A stretch of 64,000 bases of DNA from Micromonospora sp. WMMD1155 (GTDB taxonomy: Bacteria; Actinomycetota; Actinomycetes; Mycobacteriales; Micromonosporaceae). The notes under the pieces were generated by a model. It searched no databases and had not been told where the DNA came from. It saw only the letters and a list, made by a program, of their open reading frames with translations. A program made the position numbers and the translations under genes. The stretch covers positions 4,154,501 through 4,218,500 of the forward strand of contig NZ_CP120742.1 of the NCBI RefSeq assembly GCF_029581275.1, given 5' to 3'. Numbering within the stretch: the first letter of the stretch is position 1; each line of letters starts with the position of its first letter. This document shows, piece by piece, positions 27,245 through 36,138 of this stretch.

Positions 27245-28075
27245 ATGCGGGTCGACGCACGAGGCTTCACGTTCGAGGTAGCCGTCGATGGTCCGCCGGA
27301 CGGCGTACCCGTTCTGCTGCTGCACGGATTTCCGCAGCACAGCGGTGAGTGGGACGACGTCGTGCCGACACTGCACGCCGCCGGGCTGCGCACGTACGCG
27401 CTGGACCAGCGGGGTTACTCGCCGGGCGCGCGGCCCACGGCGGTGGCCGACTACCGGATCCCGGAGCTGGTCGCCGACGTGGTGGCGGTGCTCGACGCCC
27501 TCGGTCTGGACGCCGTCCACCTGGTCGGGCACGACTGGGGTGCGGTCGTGGCCTGGGCGGTCGCCGCCCGGCACGCCGAGCGGGTCCGCACCCTGACCGC
27601 GGTGTCCGTGCCTCACCCGGCGGCCATGGCGCACGCGCTGGCCAACGACGGTCGACAGAGGGCCCGGTCGTCGTACATCGCGCTGTTCCGTAAGCCGGGC
27701 AAGGCGGAGAGGGTGCTGCTGGCGTGGCACGCCACCGCGCTGCGCAAGCTGCTCGGTGGGGTCGGTGACCGGCCCCGGGTGGACCGCTACGCCGACCCGA
27801 TGCGCGAGCCCGGGGCGCTCACCGCCGCGCTGAACTGGTACCGGGCGATGTCCCGCGCCGACCTGGCCGCGGTCGGCCCGGTCGCGGTACCCAGCACGTA
27901 CGTGTGGAGTGACCAGGACGTCGCCATCGGCCGGACCGCCGCCGACGCGTGTGCGGCGAACGTGACCGGGGACTACCGCTTCGTGCAGCTGACCGGCGTC
28001 AGCCACTGGATCCCGGACGAGGCACCGGGTCCGCTCGCCGAGGCGATCCTGGCCCGAGTCGGCGGAACAGCCTGA
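27245..28075 (+). CDS. Alpha/beta hydrolase, epoxide-hydrolase-like
   Basis: This 276-residue alpha/beta hydrolase has the oxyanion motif HGFPQ and the nucleophile elbow GHDWG, where Asp rather than Ser is the nucleophile. Asp in SDQD and His in VSHWIPDE complete a plausible triad. Asp nucleophiles are typical of soluble epoxide hydrolases and haloalkane dehalogenases; HGFPQ and HDWG favour an epoxide hydrolase. Substrate is unknown. It stands alone after the divergent riboswitch. Confidence 0.85.
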   Translation: MRVDARGFTFEVAVDGPPDGVPVLLLHGFPQHSGEWDDVVPTLHAAGLRTYALDQRGYSPGARPTAVADYRIPELVADVVAVLDALGLDAVHLVGHDWGAVVAWAVAARHAERVRTLTAVSVPHPAAMAHALANDGRQRARSSYIALFRKPGKAERVLLAWHATALRKLLGGVGDRPRVDRYADPMREPGALTAALNWYRAMSRADLAAVGPVAVPSTYVWSDQDVAIGRTAADACAANVTGDYRFVQLTGVSHWIPDEAPGPLAEAILARVGGTA

Positions 28076-28161
28076 GCTGCTGGAACGCGAGGCACCCTGG
28101 TCGACCCGCTCGACTCGGGCACGGTTGACTAGATGGCCCGCAATCGGACGACGGAGGACGC

Positions 28162-28911
28162 ATGACGGTGAGTGCCGAGGACTACCTGGCCGTGGTGACC
28201 GAGACGATCGGCCGGGTGGCCGCCAGTCAGCGGGAGGCGGTGGGCCGGGCCGCGGACCTGATCGCCGATGCCGTACGCGCCGACGGTGTGGTGCACGCGT
28301 TCGGCACGGGGCACTCGGAGGCCCTCGCCATGGAGATCGCGGGTCGGGCGGGTGGTCTGGTGCCGACCAACCGGATCGCGCTGCGCGACCTGGTGCTGCT
28401 CGGCGGTGAACCCGCCGACCGGCTCGGTCCGATGCTGGAACGGGACCCGAGCGTGGCGCACCGCCTCTACGAGTTGGCCCCGGTGCGGCCCACCGACGTG
28501 TTCGTGCTCGCCTCGAACTCCGGGGTCAACGGCGCGATGGTGGAGTTCGCCACAGTGGTCAAGGAGCGCGGCCACGGGCTGGTGGCGATCACCTCGGCGC
28601 AGCACTCCGGCCGGATGACCTCCCGGCACCCGTCCGGGCGCAAGCTGAGCGACCTCGCCGACGTGGTGCTCGACAACGGGGCTCCGTACGGTGACGCGAC
28701 AGTGCCCCTTCCCGGCGGTGGCGCGGTCGGCGCGGTCTCCTCGATCACCGCCGCCCTGCTGGCCCAGCAGGTCACCGTGGAGGTGGTGGCGCGGTTGCTG
28801 GCGGCGGGGGAGCGGCCCCCGGTCTACCTGTCGGCGAACATCCCGGACGGCGACGCGCACAACACCGAGCTGGAGGCGCGCTACGCGGGTCGGATCCGGC
28901 GCGGGTCCTGA
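28162..28911 (+). CDS. SIS domain protein, UPF0309-like
   Basis: This 249-residue protein has one SIS (sugar isomerase) domain: VVHAFGTGHSEALAME and FVLASNSGVNGAMVE with the SxSxxN-like phosphosugar-binding loop, and PLPGGGAVGAVSS. It resembles the UPF0309 group from memory. It may isomerise or sense a phosphosugar; the substrate is unknown. ATG 28162 follows GGAGGACGC. Confidence 0.8.
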   Translation: MTVSAEDYLAVVTETIGRVAASQREAVGRAADLIADAVRADGVVHAFGTGHSEALAMEIAGRAGGLVPTNRIALRDLVLLGGEPADRLGPMLERDPSVAHRLYELAPVRPTDVFVLASNSGVNGAMVEFATVVKERGHGLVAITSAQHSGRMTSRHPSGRKLSDLADVVLDNGAPYGDATVPLPGGGAVGAVSSITAALLAQQVTVEVVARLLAAGERPPVYLSANIPDGDAHNTELEARYAGRIRRGS

Positions 28912-29020
28912 GGCTGCCGGCGACGGCTCGGCCGGTGCTTGTGGCCGACGTGCGTCCCCGAGGTGAACGGGAGATGTCGTGAACCTGTTTCGCGCTCGGC
29001 CGGGTGGGGCATTGGCGTTG

Positions 29021-29046
29021 CTGCCGGCGGCCGGGACCGCCGGCAG
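29021..29046 (+). terminator. GC hairpin upstream of the DUF6328-type gene
   Basis: CTGCCGGCGG (29021-29030) and CCGCCGGCAG (29037-29046) form a perfect 10-bp stem with a 6-base loop, 110 bp after the SIS gene and 24 bp before the next start. It could be a terminator or lie in the 5' leader. Confidence 0.5.
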
Positions 29047-29069
29047 TAGCGTCTCACCGGAGGTAGCGC

Positions 29070-29573
29070 GTGTCCAAGGAGACCGAGAAGCAGCGCTGGC
29101 AGCGCAACTTCGCCGACCTGCTCCAGGAGTTGCGGGTCGCGCAGACCGGCGTGCAGATCCTCTTCGCCTTCCTGCTCACCCTGCCATTCAGTAGCGGGTT
29201 CACCCGGACGAGCGAGTTCCAGCGAGACGTCTACATCGTCGCGCTGCTCGCGGCTGCCGCCGCCACCGCGCTGATCATCTCACCGGTGGCGTTCCACCGG
29301 GCGTTGTTCCGCCAGGGGCGCAAGCCGGAGCTGGTGCGGTTCGCGCACCGGATGGCCACCGGTGGCCTCGCCTTCATGCTGATCGCCATGGTCAGCGCGG
29401 TGCTGCTGATCACCGACTTCGTGCTGGACCGGCCGATCGCCTTCCTGCTCAGTGCCCTGACCGGCATCTGGTTCCTCGTGTTCTGGGTGACCCTGCCGTT
29501 CGTCCGGCGCAACTGGGGTGAGGACGACATCGACGATGATGACGACGATCCGGACACCATCATCGGTCGCTGA
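29070..29573 (+). CDS. Four-helix membrane protein, DUF6328-like
   Basis: This 167-residue protein has an N-terminal amphipathic helix (QRWQRNFADLLQELRVAQTGVQ), four hydrophobic segments, and a highly acidic end (EDDIDDDDDDPD). The RVAQTGVQILFAFLL pattern fits DUF6328 from memory. Function is unknown. GTG 29070 has GGAGG upstream. The Asp run is unusual and may bind divalent ions or a basic partner. Confidence 0.75.
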   Translation: MSKETEKQRWQRNFADLLQELRVAQTGVQILFAFLLTLPFSSGFTRTSEFQRDVYIVALLAAAAATALIISPVAFHRALFRQGRKPELVRFAHRMATGGLAFMLIAMVSAVLLITDFVLDRPIAFLLSALTGIWFLVFWVTLPFVRRNWGEDDIDDDDDDPDTIIGR

Positions 29574-29659
29574 CCACGCCGATCTGCACGCACCGCTACC
29601 CCTGGGTAACAACCGGGGGTAGCGTGGCGGTAGCCGCATCGAGCTTCGAGGGGGCAGCC

Positions 29660-31657
29660 GTGACCACGACGCAGAACGGCCGACCGGCACCGGAAGATCC
29701 CGACTCCGCAACCACCGTCGGTGCCGCCGCGCCACTGCCGGCAGAGGCCGGGCAGGTCTCCGAAAAGGAGGCCCGGCAGGTCGCCGAGGCCGCCCGCGAG
29801 TCCACCTGGGACCGACCCAGCTTCGGCAAGGAACTGTTCCTCGGTCGGTTCCGGCTCGACCTGATCGACCCGTGGCCCCGGTCCGACCCAGGCGACGTGG
29901 CGCGCGCCGAGGACTTCCTCGGCCGGTTCCGCACCTTCCTGACCACCGAGGTGGACGGCGCGGCCATCGAACGCGACGGCTCCATTCCGGACTCGGTGTT
30001 CCACGGCCTGGCCGACCTCGGCGCGTTCGGCATGAAGATCGACCGGAAGTACGGCGGGCTCGGCCTGAGCAACCTGCACTACTGCCGGGCGCTGATGCTC
30101 GCCGGTTCGGTCAGCCCGGCCATCGGCGCGCTGCTCTCGGCGCACCAGTCGATCGGTGTGCCGCAGCCGCTGAAGATGTTCGGCACCGCCGAGCAGAAGC
30201 AGAGCTTCCTGCCCCGCCTCGCCGCCGGCGAGGTGTCCGCCTTCCTGCTCACCGAGCCCGACGTCGGCTCCGACCCGGCCCGGCTCGCTACCACCGCCGA
30301 GCCAACCGAGGACGGCACCGGCTACCGGCTCAACGGGGTGAAGCTGTGGGCCACCAACGGCATCGTGGCCACCCTGCTGGTGGTGATGGCCCGGGTGCCG
30401 GCCAGCGAGGGGCGTCGAGGCGGGATCACCGCCTTCGTCGTGGAAGGCGACAGCGAAGGCATCACCGTCGAGCGGCGCAACGAGTTCATCGGCCTGCGCG
30501 GCCTGGAAAACAGCCTCACCCGGTTCCACGACGTGTTCGTACCCGCCGAGAACGTCATCGGCGGCGAGGGCAAGGGGCTGAAGATCGCCCTGACCACGCT
30601 GAACACCGGCCGGCTGTCGCTGCCGGCGATGTGCGTGGGCGCCGGCAAGTGGGCGCTGAACGTCGCCCGGGGTTGGGCCGCCGATCGGGTCCAGTGGGGC
30701 CGGCCGGTGGGCGAGCACGAGGCGGTCGCGCAGAAGCTCTCCTTCATCGCCGCCACCACCTACGGCATGGAGACCATGCTCGACCTCTGCTGCCTGCTCG
30801 CCGACGACGACCGCAACGACATCCGGATCGAGGCGGCGCTGGTCAAGCTGTACGCCAGCGAGATGGCCTGGAAGATCGCCGACGAGCTGATCCAGATCCG
30901 GGGCGGGCGCGGCTACGAGACGGCCGACTCGCTGGCCGCCCGGGGCGAACGCCCGGCCGCCGTCGAACAGATGATGCGCGACCTCCGGATCAACCGGATC
31001 TTCGAGGGCTCCACCGAGATCATGCACCTGCTGATCGCCCGGGAGGCGGTCGACGCCCACCTGTCGGTGGCCGGCGACATCATCGACCCGGACGCGGGGT
31101 TGGGCCGCAAGGCCAGAGCGGGCGCCCGCGCGGGGGCCTTCTACGCGAAGTGGTTGCCGACGCTCGCCGTGGGCCGGGGGCAGAGCCCTTCGGCGTACGC
31201 CGAGTTCGGGCCACTCGCCGTACACCTGCGGCAGGTGGAGCGGTCGTCCCGCAAGCTGGCCCGGTCGACGTTCTACGCGATGTCGCGCTGGCAGGGAAAG
31301 ATGGAGCGCAAGCAGGCGTTCCTCGGCCGTGTGGTGGACATCGGCGCCGAACTGTTCGCGATGTCCGCGGTCTGCGTCCGGGCCGCCGCCGAACGGGACA
31401 CCCGACCGGAGAACGTCGAGCTGGCCGACCTGTTCTGCCGGCAGGCGCGGGTGCGGGTGGACGCCCTGTTCGCCGCACTCTGGGACAACACCGACTCGGT
31501 CGACACCGCCGCCGCTAAGCGCATCCTCGCCGGCCGCTACGCGGGCCTGGAGGAGGGTGTGATCACCCCGTCCGACGAGTTGCCCTGGGTGGCCCGCTGG
31601 ACGCCCGGCCCGTCCACCGCTGCGGACGTCCGCCGCCGCATCCCACCGAAGCCGTGA
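29660..31657 (+). CDS. Acyl-CoA dehydrogenase, long form
   Basis: This 665-residue flavoprotein performs the first oxidation step of a fatty-acyl-CoA. Core motifs are LTEPDVGSDPA (FAD/substrate loop), GVKLWATNG, RGLENSLT and IRGGRGYE. It is much longer than the usual ~380 residues, with an N-terminal extension (~75 residues) and a helical C-terminal domain of ~180 residues, like the VLCAD/ACAD9-type two-domain layout. GTG 29660 is chosen because GAGGGGGC precedes it. It stands alone; no electron-transfer flavoprotein gene is nearby. Confidence 0.9.
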   Translation: MTTTQNGRPAPEDPDSATTVGAAAPLPAEAGQVSEKEARQVAEAARESTWDRPSFGKELFLGRFRLDLIDPWPRSDPGDVARAEDFLGRFRTFLTTEVDGAAIERDGSIPDSVFHGLADLGAFGMKIDRKYGGLGLSNLHYCRALMLAGSVSPAIGALLSAHQSIGVPQPLKMFGTAEQKQSFLPRLAAGEVSAFLLTEPDVGSDPARLATTAEPTEDGTGYRLNGVKLWATNGIVATLLVVMARVPASEGRRGGITAFVVEGDSEGITVERRNEFIGLRGLENSLTRFHDVFVPAENVIGGEGKGLKIALTTLNTGRLSLPAMCVGAGKWALNVARGWAADRVQWGRPVGEHEAVAQKLSFIAATTYGMETMLDLCCLLADDDRNDIRIEAALVKLYASEMAWKIADELIQIRGGRGYETADSLAARGERPAAVEQMMRDLRINRIFEGSTEIMHLLIAREAVDAHLSVAGDIIDPDAGLGRKARAGARAGAFYAKWLPTLAVGRGQSPSAYAEFGPLAVHLRQVERSSRKLARSTFYAMSRWQGKMERKQAFLGRVVDIGAELFAMSAVCVRAAAERDTRPENVELADLFCRQARVRVDALFAALWDNTDSVDTAAAKRILAGRYAGLEEGVITPSDELPWVARWTPGPSTAADVRRRIPPKP

Positions 31658-31683
31658 CCCCGCCGCCTCGCACGCCGTCTGGC

Positions 31684-31761
31684 TTGATCGACTGCACATC
31701 CGCGAGGTGGTGGCATTCCGCCGCCTCGATGCCCCTGGTTCGCCGACCTGGAGTTGATCAA
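31684..31761. repeat. TTGATC-type dispersed hairpin, copy b
   Basis: It begins TTGATCGACTGCACATCC and ends CCGACCTGGAGTTGATCAA, whose reverse complement TTGATCAACTCCAGGTCGG matches the left arms of the other copies. It begins 27 bp after the acyl-CoA dehydrogenase stop and may double as its terminator. Confidence 0.75.
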
Positions 31762-31798
31762 CCGGCGTGCAGTGCAGGAGGCGGCGTGGCAGCGACGG

Positions 31799-31966
31799 TC
31801 AGCGGGCCACCGCCCACGCCAGCACGCCTGCCAGGATCAGGCCGTTGAGCCCGGCCAGGGCCAGGTACGCCGCAGGCGGGATCTTCCTGCCCCGCCGCAG
31901 GAAGGAGACCAGGACGGCGGCGTAGCCGAGCAGCAGGACGGCGATGACGACGAGGAAGTAGAACAC
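31799..31966 (-). CDS. 55-residue two-helix membrane protein
   Basis: Translation from GTG 31966 gives a 55-residue protein with two clear membrane segments (FYFLVVIAVLLLGYAAVLVSF and LALAGLNGLILAGVLAWAVA) separated by a basic loop RRGRKIPP. The hydrophobic pattern with a positively charged loop is too regular for a chance frame in this composition. It has no named family that I recognise. It could be a small membrane regulator. Confidence 0.7.
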   Translation of the reverse strand: MFYFLVVIAVLLLGYAAVLVSFLRRGRKIPPAAYLALAGLNGLILAGVLAWAVAR

Positions 31967-32163
31967 CCGAAGACCTTAGCGGCCCCAGCCGCGACGGCCC
32001 GACTCGGCGCGGCGAACGCGCACGGGCACGGCTGCCCGAGGCGGGCCGGGGTGGCGGCCCGAGGCTGGGCGCGGTCGCGGTTCGAGGCAGGGGCGGTGGA
32101 CATGAGGTGGGCCGGTGGCGGCCCCATGGTAGGGGCGCGGTCGTGGCCGGTGTGCGCGAGACC

Positions 32164-32772
32164 TCAGCGCCCCCGGCCGCGGAGGCCGAGTTGGCGCAGC
32201 TCCAACGTGGCCAGGGCGTCGACTGTGGCGTCGTCGCCGCGCCGCCACGCCTCGGCGACGTCCGGCGCGATCCGGGTCAGCCGACCGAGCGGCTGGGTGG
32301 CCAGCGCGCGCAGCGCGAGCAGGTCCCGACCGGCCGGCCCGGCGGCCAGTTTCGCGGCCGACCCGGCCCGGCGCATCCAGCGCACCCGCAACGGCAGCCA
32401 ACCGAAGAGCACCAGGCCGAGCGGGAAGATCAGCACGGCGACGGCGAGGGCGAGCGCGAGCTGGTCGACCAGGTGCTGCTGGTCCCGGCCCGCGTCGGCG
32501 AGCCCTCGGGCGGCGTCGGCGGCCTGCCGGAAGGGCGCGGTCAGCTCGTCACCGACCAGTGGGACCCGGCGCACCTTGCCGCCGGCGTCGGCGAGGTTGT
32601 CGGCGAGGCCACTGCCGGCACCCTCCAGCTTCTGCCCCGGTACGGCGAGCTTCTGCACCAGGTCGTGCAGCCACAGCGCGCCCCGGATCGCCGTGTACAC
32701 CCAGGCGACGACGAGCAGGTCGGTGAGCAACTGACGGGCGGCGGTCGGAAACCGATCGGCATAGATCTTCAC
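32164..32772 (-). CDS. Membrane protein of unknown function
   Basis: About 202 residues with two hydrophobic segments: an N-terminal one (LTDLLVVAWVYTAIRGALWLHDLVQ) and a central one (ALALAVAVLIFPLGLVLFGWL). Between them lies an amphipathic, charged region with AAD repeats; after the second is a basic soluble tail ending RGRGR. GTG 32772 is chosen. I do not recognise a family. It lies just downstream of zur on the same strand, but a zinc role is unproven. Confidence 0.7.
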   Translation of the reverse strand: MKIYADRFPTAARQLLTDLLVVAWVYTAIRGALWLHDLVQKLAVPGQKLEGAGSGLADNLADAGGKVRRVPLVGDELTAPFRQAADAARGLADAGRDQQHLVDQLALALAVAVLIFPLGLVLFGWLPLRVRWMRRAGSAAKLAAGPAGRDLLALRALATQPLGRLTRIAPDVAEAWRRGDDATVDALATLELRQLGLRGRGR

Positions 32773-32812
32773 GCCGGACAGCGTGCCACGAACGCGCCGG
32801 GACCGGCACCCG

Positions 32813-33211
32813 TCAGCCGACGCAGGTCGGGCAGGTGCCGAAGATCTCCAGGGTGTGGCTGACATCGGCGTAGCCGTGTTGCGCGGCGACCCGGTCGGCC
32901 CAGCTCTCCACCGCCGGCCCGGCCACCTCGACGGTGCGCCCGCAGGCCCGGCAGACCAGGTGGTGGTGGTGCCCCTCGCTGCACCGGCGGTAGAGGTGCT
33001 CGCCCCCCGGCGGGCGCATCACGTCGATCTCGCCGGCGTCGGCGAGCCCTTGCAGGGTGCGGTAGACGGTGGTCAGGCCGACCCGCTCGCCGCGCTGCCG
33101 CAACATGGCGTGCAGGTCCTGGGCGCTGTGGAAGCCTTCCATCTCACCCAGCAGCGCGCTCACCGCCGAGCGCTGCCGGGTGTTGCGCACCGCGGTGCTG
33201 CTCTCGCTCAT
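32813..33211 (-). CDS. zur: Fur family transcriptional regulator, Zur-type
   Basis: This 132-residue repressor has a winged helix (SAQDLHAMLRQRGERVGLTTVYRTLQGLADAG) and the metal-binding part with HHHHLVCRACG and CPTC, which are the structural zinc Cys pairs. When zinc-loaded it should repress zinc uptake. ATG 33211 overlaps smtB by 4 bp (ATGA), so the two regulators are co-translated, and the znu genes lie directly upstream in the same direction. A Zur-like box precedes znuA. Confidence 0.92.
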   Translation of the reverse strand: MSESSTAVRNTRQRSAVSALLGEMEGFHSAQDLHAMLRQRGERVGLTTVYRTLQGLADAGEIDVMRPPGGEHLYRRCSEGHHHHLVCRACGRTVEVAGPAVESWADRVAAQHGYADVSHTLEIFGTCPTCVG

Positions 33212-33507
33212 GATCCCTCCCCGGCGTGGCTGACCGCGTCCGCCACGATGTGCGCGACGTGCTCGTCCACGAGGCTGTAGGCGATCTCCCGGCCACGGCG
33301 GGAGCCGCGGACCACTCCCGCGCCACGCAGCACCCGCAGGTGCTGGGAGACCAACGGCTGCGCGGCGCCGAGCTTCTCCACCAGCTCGTGAACGCATCGT
33401 TCACCATCGGCCAGCTCGCTGACGATGGCCAGCCGGATCGGCGCGGACAGGGCGCGGAGCAACTCGCTGGCTCCGTCGAAACCCTCGTAACCCGTCGCGC
33501 TGGTCAT
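33208..33507 (-). CDS. smtB: ArsR/SmtB family zinc-sensing repressor
   Basis: This 99-residue winged-helix repressor has LVSQHLRVLRGAGVVRG as the recognition region. At the end, DEHVAHIVADAVSHAGE fits the alpha-5 zinc site pattern D-x-H-(x10)-H-x-x-E of SmtB/CzrA exactly. Zinc should release it from DNA, the opposite of Zur. It precedes zur with a 4-bp overlap, as in the mycobacterial smtB-zur pair. Symbol smtB is by analogy. Confidence 0.88.
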   Translation of the reverse strand: MTSATGYEGFDGASELLRALSAPIRLAIVSELADGERCVHELVEKLGAAQPLVSQHLRVLRGAGVVRGSRRGREIAYSLVDEHVAHIVADAVSHAGEGS

Positions 33508-33515
33508 CTTGCAAC

Positions 33516-33528
33516 GGTAACCAATACC
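33516..33528 (-). promoter_or_regulatory. Candidate SmtB operator
   Basis: GGTAACCAATACC, read as GGTATTGGTTACC on the gene strand, is an AT-richer inverted repeat (GGTA-N5-TACC) 9-21 bp upstream of the smtB start, in the 43-bp gap after znuB. This suggests a second promoter for smtB-zur controlled by SmtB itself; not proven. Confidence 0.45.
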
Positions 33529-33550
33529 ACCGACGTCCTGCTGATGAGGA

Positions 33551-34417
33551 TCAACTCAGTACGACCTCGTGCGGTTCCGGTGCCGGTGCGGCGGTCGGTG
33601 TCGCCCGGCGGCGCAGCGCCCGCCAGACGCCGCCGGCCACGGCCACCACCAGGAACGACGCGATCGCCACCAGCACCACCGAGGCGCCCGGAGCGGTGTC
33701 CGCCGTGGCCGCCACCCAGACACCGGAGCCGGCGGCGAAGAACCCGAGCGCCATCGCGGCGGCCATCGTGCCGCGGAACCCCCGGGTGACCTGCTGAGCG
33801 GTGGCGACCGGGACCACCATCAGCGCGCTGATCAGGAGTACGCCGACGGCCCGCATCGCGATGGTCACGGTGACCGCGGTGGCGACGGCGATCAGCAGGT
33901 TGAGCGTGCGTACCGGGAGGCCGGAGACCCGGGCGTACTCCTCGTCGTGGCTGACCGCGAAGAGCGCCGGGCGCAGCGCGATCATGGTGACCAGGATCGC
34001 CGCGCCGAGCACCCCGATGGTGACCAGGTCGGCGGGCGAGATGGTGGTCAGCGACCCGAACAGGTAGGCGTTGAGGTTCGCGCTGGTCGCGTCCGAGAGG
34101 CCGACCAGGAGTACGCCGCCCGCGATGCCGCCGTAGAAGAGCAGGGCCAGGGCAAGGTCGCCGGAGGTACGCCCACGGGCGCGTACCACCTCGATGGCGA
34201 CCGCGCCGATGGTGGCGGCGATCACGGCGACCAGCACCGGTGAGCGGTTGAGCAGGAGACCGGCCCCGACGCCGGTCAACGCCACGTGCCCGACACCGTC
34301 ACCGATCAACGCCAGCCGGCGCTGCACCAGGTAGATGCCGAGCGCCGGGGCGGCCAGGCCGATCACCAGAGCGCCGATCAGGGCGCGCTGCATGTAGGGG
34401 TACTGGAAGAGTTCCAT
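33551..34417 (-). CDS. znuB: Zinc ABC transporter permease ZnuB
   Basis: This 288-residue membrane protein has about eight to nine hydrophobic segments and the ABC-3 family pattern (NRSPVLVAVIAATIGAVAIE, SHDEEYARVSGLP, VVPVATAQQVTRGF). With ZnuA and ZnuC it should import Zn2+ or a related ion. The start lies 3 bp after znuC, so they form one operon. Confidence 0.93.
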   Translation of the reverse strand: MELFQYPYMQRALIGALVIGLAAPALGIYLVQRRLALIGDGVGHVALTGVGAGLLLNRSPVLVAVIAATIGAVAIEVVRARGRTSGDLALALLFYGGIAGGVLLVGLSDATSANLNAYLFGSLTTISPADLVTIGVLGAAILVTMIALRPALFAVSHDEEYARVSGLPVRTLNLLIAVATAVTVTIAMRAVGVLLISALMVVPVATAQQVTRGFRGTMAAAMALGFFAAGSGVWVAATADTAPGASVVLVAIASFLVVAVAGGVWRALRRRATPTAAPAPEPHEVVLS

Positions 34418-34420
34418 GGG

Positions 34421-35182
34421 TCAGTTGCTCCACAGCCCGGCGGGCTCGTCGTAACAGTGCGGGTGCACGTGGTCGTGGTCGGGCGCCGCGTGGTGCCCGG
34501 CCGGGTCCGGCACCGCACCGTCGTGCGCGATGCGACCCTCGTGGACGACGACCGCCCGGCTGATCACCGGCCGCAGCGGGCCCAGCTCGTGCGCGACCAG
34601 CAGCACCGTGCCGCCGTCGCCCACGAAGTCGCGCAACGCGCCCGCGAACGCCTCCTGGCTGGCGGCGTCCACCCCGGCGGTGGGCTCGTCGAGGACCAGC
34701 AGCTCCGGCTTGCCGGCCAGGGCGCGGGCGATCAGGGTGCGCTGCTGCTGGCCGCCGGAGAGCGTGGCTACCGGATCACCGGCCCGGTCGGCGAGCCCGA
34801 CCGCGAGCAGCGCGGCGTCGACGGCGGCGCGGTCGGCTCGACCCGGCGGGCGGAGCACCCCCCGGCGGGCCAGCCGGCCGGAGGCCACCACCTCGCGGAC
34901 GGTGGCCGGTACGCCGCCGCCGGCGCCCAGGCGCTGTGGGACGTACCCGATGCGGGCCCACTGTCGGAACCGGCGCAACGGCCGGTCGAAGAGGGTGACC
35001 GAGCCGGAGCTGAGCGGCACCAGGCCGAGCACGGCGCGGATCAGGGTGGACTTGCCGGAGCCGTTGGCGCCGAGCACCGCGACGACCTCGCCGGCGGTCA
35101 CCGTGAACGAGATGTCGCGGAGCACGGGGCGGCCGTCGTAGCCGACCACCCCGTGCTCGACGGTGATGACAGGTGCGGTCAC
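34421..35182 (-). CDS. znuC: Zinc ABC transporter ATPase ZnuC
   Basis: This 253-residue ABC ATPase has Walker A GANGSGKST, signature LSGGQQQR and Walker B LVLDEPTAGVD. The C-terminus is rich in His and Asp (DPAGHHAAPDHDHVHPHCYD), often seen in metal transporters, and may bind zinc near the pump. The start overlaps the znuA stop by 4 bp. Confidence 0.94.
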   Translation of the reverse strand: MTAPVITVEHGVVGYDGRPVLRDISFTVTAGEVVAVLGANGSGKSTLIRAVLGLVPLSSGSVTLFDRPLRRFRQWARIGYVPQRLGAGGGVPATVREVVASGRLARRGVLRPPGRADRAAVDAALLAVGLADRAGDPVATLSGGQQQRTLIARALAGKPELLVLDEPTAGVDAASQEAFAGALRDFVGDGGTVLLVAHELGPLRPVISRAVVVHEGRIAHDGAVPDPAGHHAAPDHDHVHPHCYDEPAGLWSN

Positions 35183-36123
35183 GAGCAGCCCAAGGCTGTC
35201 TGCAAAGTCCGCAGGTTGGTACGCATCACCGAAAGGTAGTCCCCGTCGCTGCCGGCGGCGAGCCCCTCGATCGGGTCCAGCACCGCGGTCTTCGCGCCGA
35301 CCTGGCCGGCGATGGTCTCGGCGACCTTCGGGCTGACCAGGGTCTCGAAGAAGATCGTGGTGGCCTGGTGCTCCTTCGCCTCCTCGATCACGTGCGCGAG
35401 CCGCTGCGGCGAGGGCTCGACGTCCGGGCTCAGCCCGGTGATACCGACCTGGTCGAGCTGGTAGCGGTCGGCGAGGTAACCGAACGCGACGTGACTGGTC
35501 ACGATCTCCCGTCGCTGGCAGGTCGCCAGACCGGTCTTGAACTCGCTGTCCAGGGCCGTCAGGTCGGAGCGAAGCGTCGCGGCGCGGGCGGTGTAGTCGG
35601 CCGCGTGGTCCGGGTCGGCCTTGCCGAGTCGCTGCGCGAGTTGGTCGCCGATGCCGGCCAGCCGGGTCGGGTCGAGCCAGACGTGCGGGTCCTTGCCACC
35701 GCTCTCCTCGGCGTGCCCCTCCTCGCCCTCGTGGTCGTGCCCGCCGGCCGAGGCGTCCAGTAGCGGCTGCACGCTCGTCACGTCGAAGGCCCGGTCGCCG
35801 CCGTTCTGGGCGACGGCGTCGTCCACGGCCGGCTGAAACCCCTTGAGGTAGACGATCAACTCCGCATCGCTGACCTGGCCGACCTGGCTCGGGTTGAGTT
35901 CCAGGTCGTGCGGTTCGGCACCGGGCTTGGCCAGGTTGGTCACCCGGGCCGCGTCGCCGCCGATCCGCTCGGCGAGGAACTGGAGGGGGTAGAACGCGGC
36001 CACCACGTCGACTTTCTTCGGGTCGGCGCCGGCGGAGTCACCGGTGGAGCAGCCGGCCCCGGCGCCCAGGGCGAGCAGGGCGGTCGCGGCGGCCAGGACA
36101 CGGTACGTGGCGCGGTTGGTCAT
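35179..36123 (-). CDS. znuA: Zinc-binding lipoprotein ZnuA
   Basis: This 314-residue solute-binding protein of the A-1 metal cluster has a lipobox-type signal (LALGAGAGC). It has a His/Asp/Glu-rich loop (GGHDHEGEEGHAEE) typical of zinc-specific members, and the metal ligands H in GAEPHDLELN, H in DPHVWLDP and H in TSHVAFGYLA. ATG 36123 is chosen; the upstream ATG 36144 would lie inside the Zur-like box. It is the first gene of the locus znuA-znuC-znuB-smtB-zur. Confidence 0.94.
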   Translation of the reverse strand: MTNRATYRVLAAATALLALGAGAGCSTGDSAGADPKKVDVVAAFYPLQFLAERIGGDAARVTNLAKPGAEPHDLELNPSQVGQVSDAELIVYLKGFQPAVDDAVAQNGGDRAFDVTSVQPLLDASAGGHDHEGEEGHAEESGGKDPHVWLDPTRLAGIGDQLAQRLGKADPDHAADYTARAATLRSDLTALDSEFKTGLATCQRREIVTSHVAFGYLADRYQLDQVGITGLSPDVEPSPQRLAHVIEEAKEHQATTIFFETLVSPKVAETIAGQVGAKTAVLDPIEGLAAGSDGDYLSVMRTNLRTLQTALGCS

Positions 36124-36138
36124 GTCGTCAACTGTCCG

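Noticed and set aside
28979..29194. 71-residue frame before the four-helix membrane protein
   Set aside because: Runs through a hairpin and into the next gene in another frame; composition is random-like.
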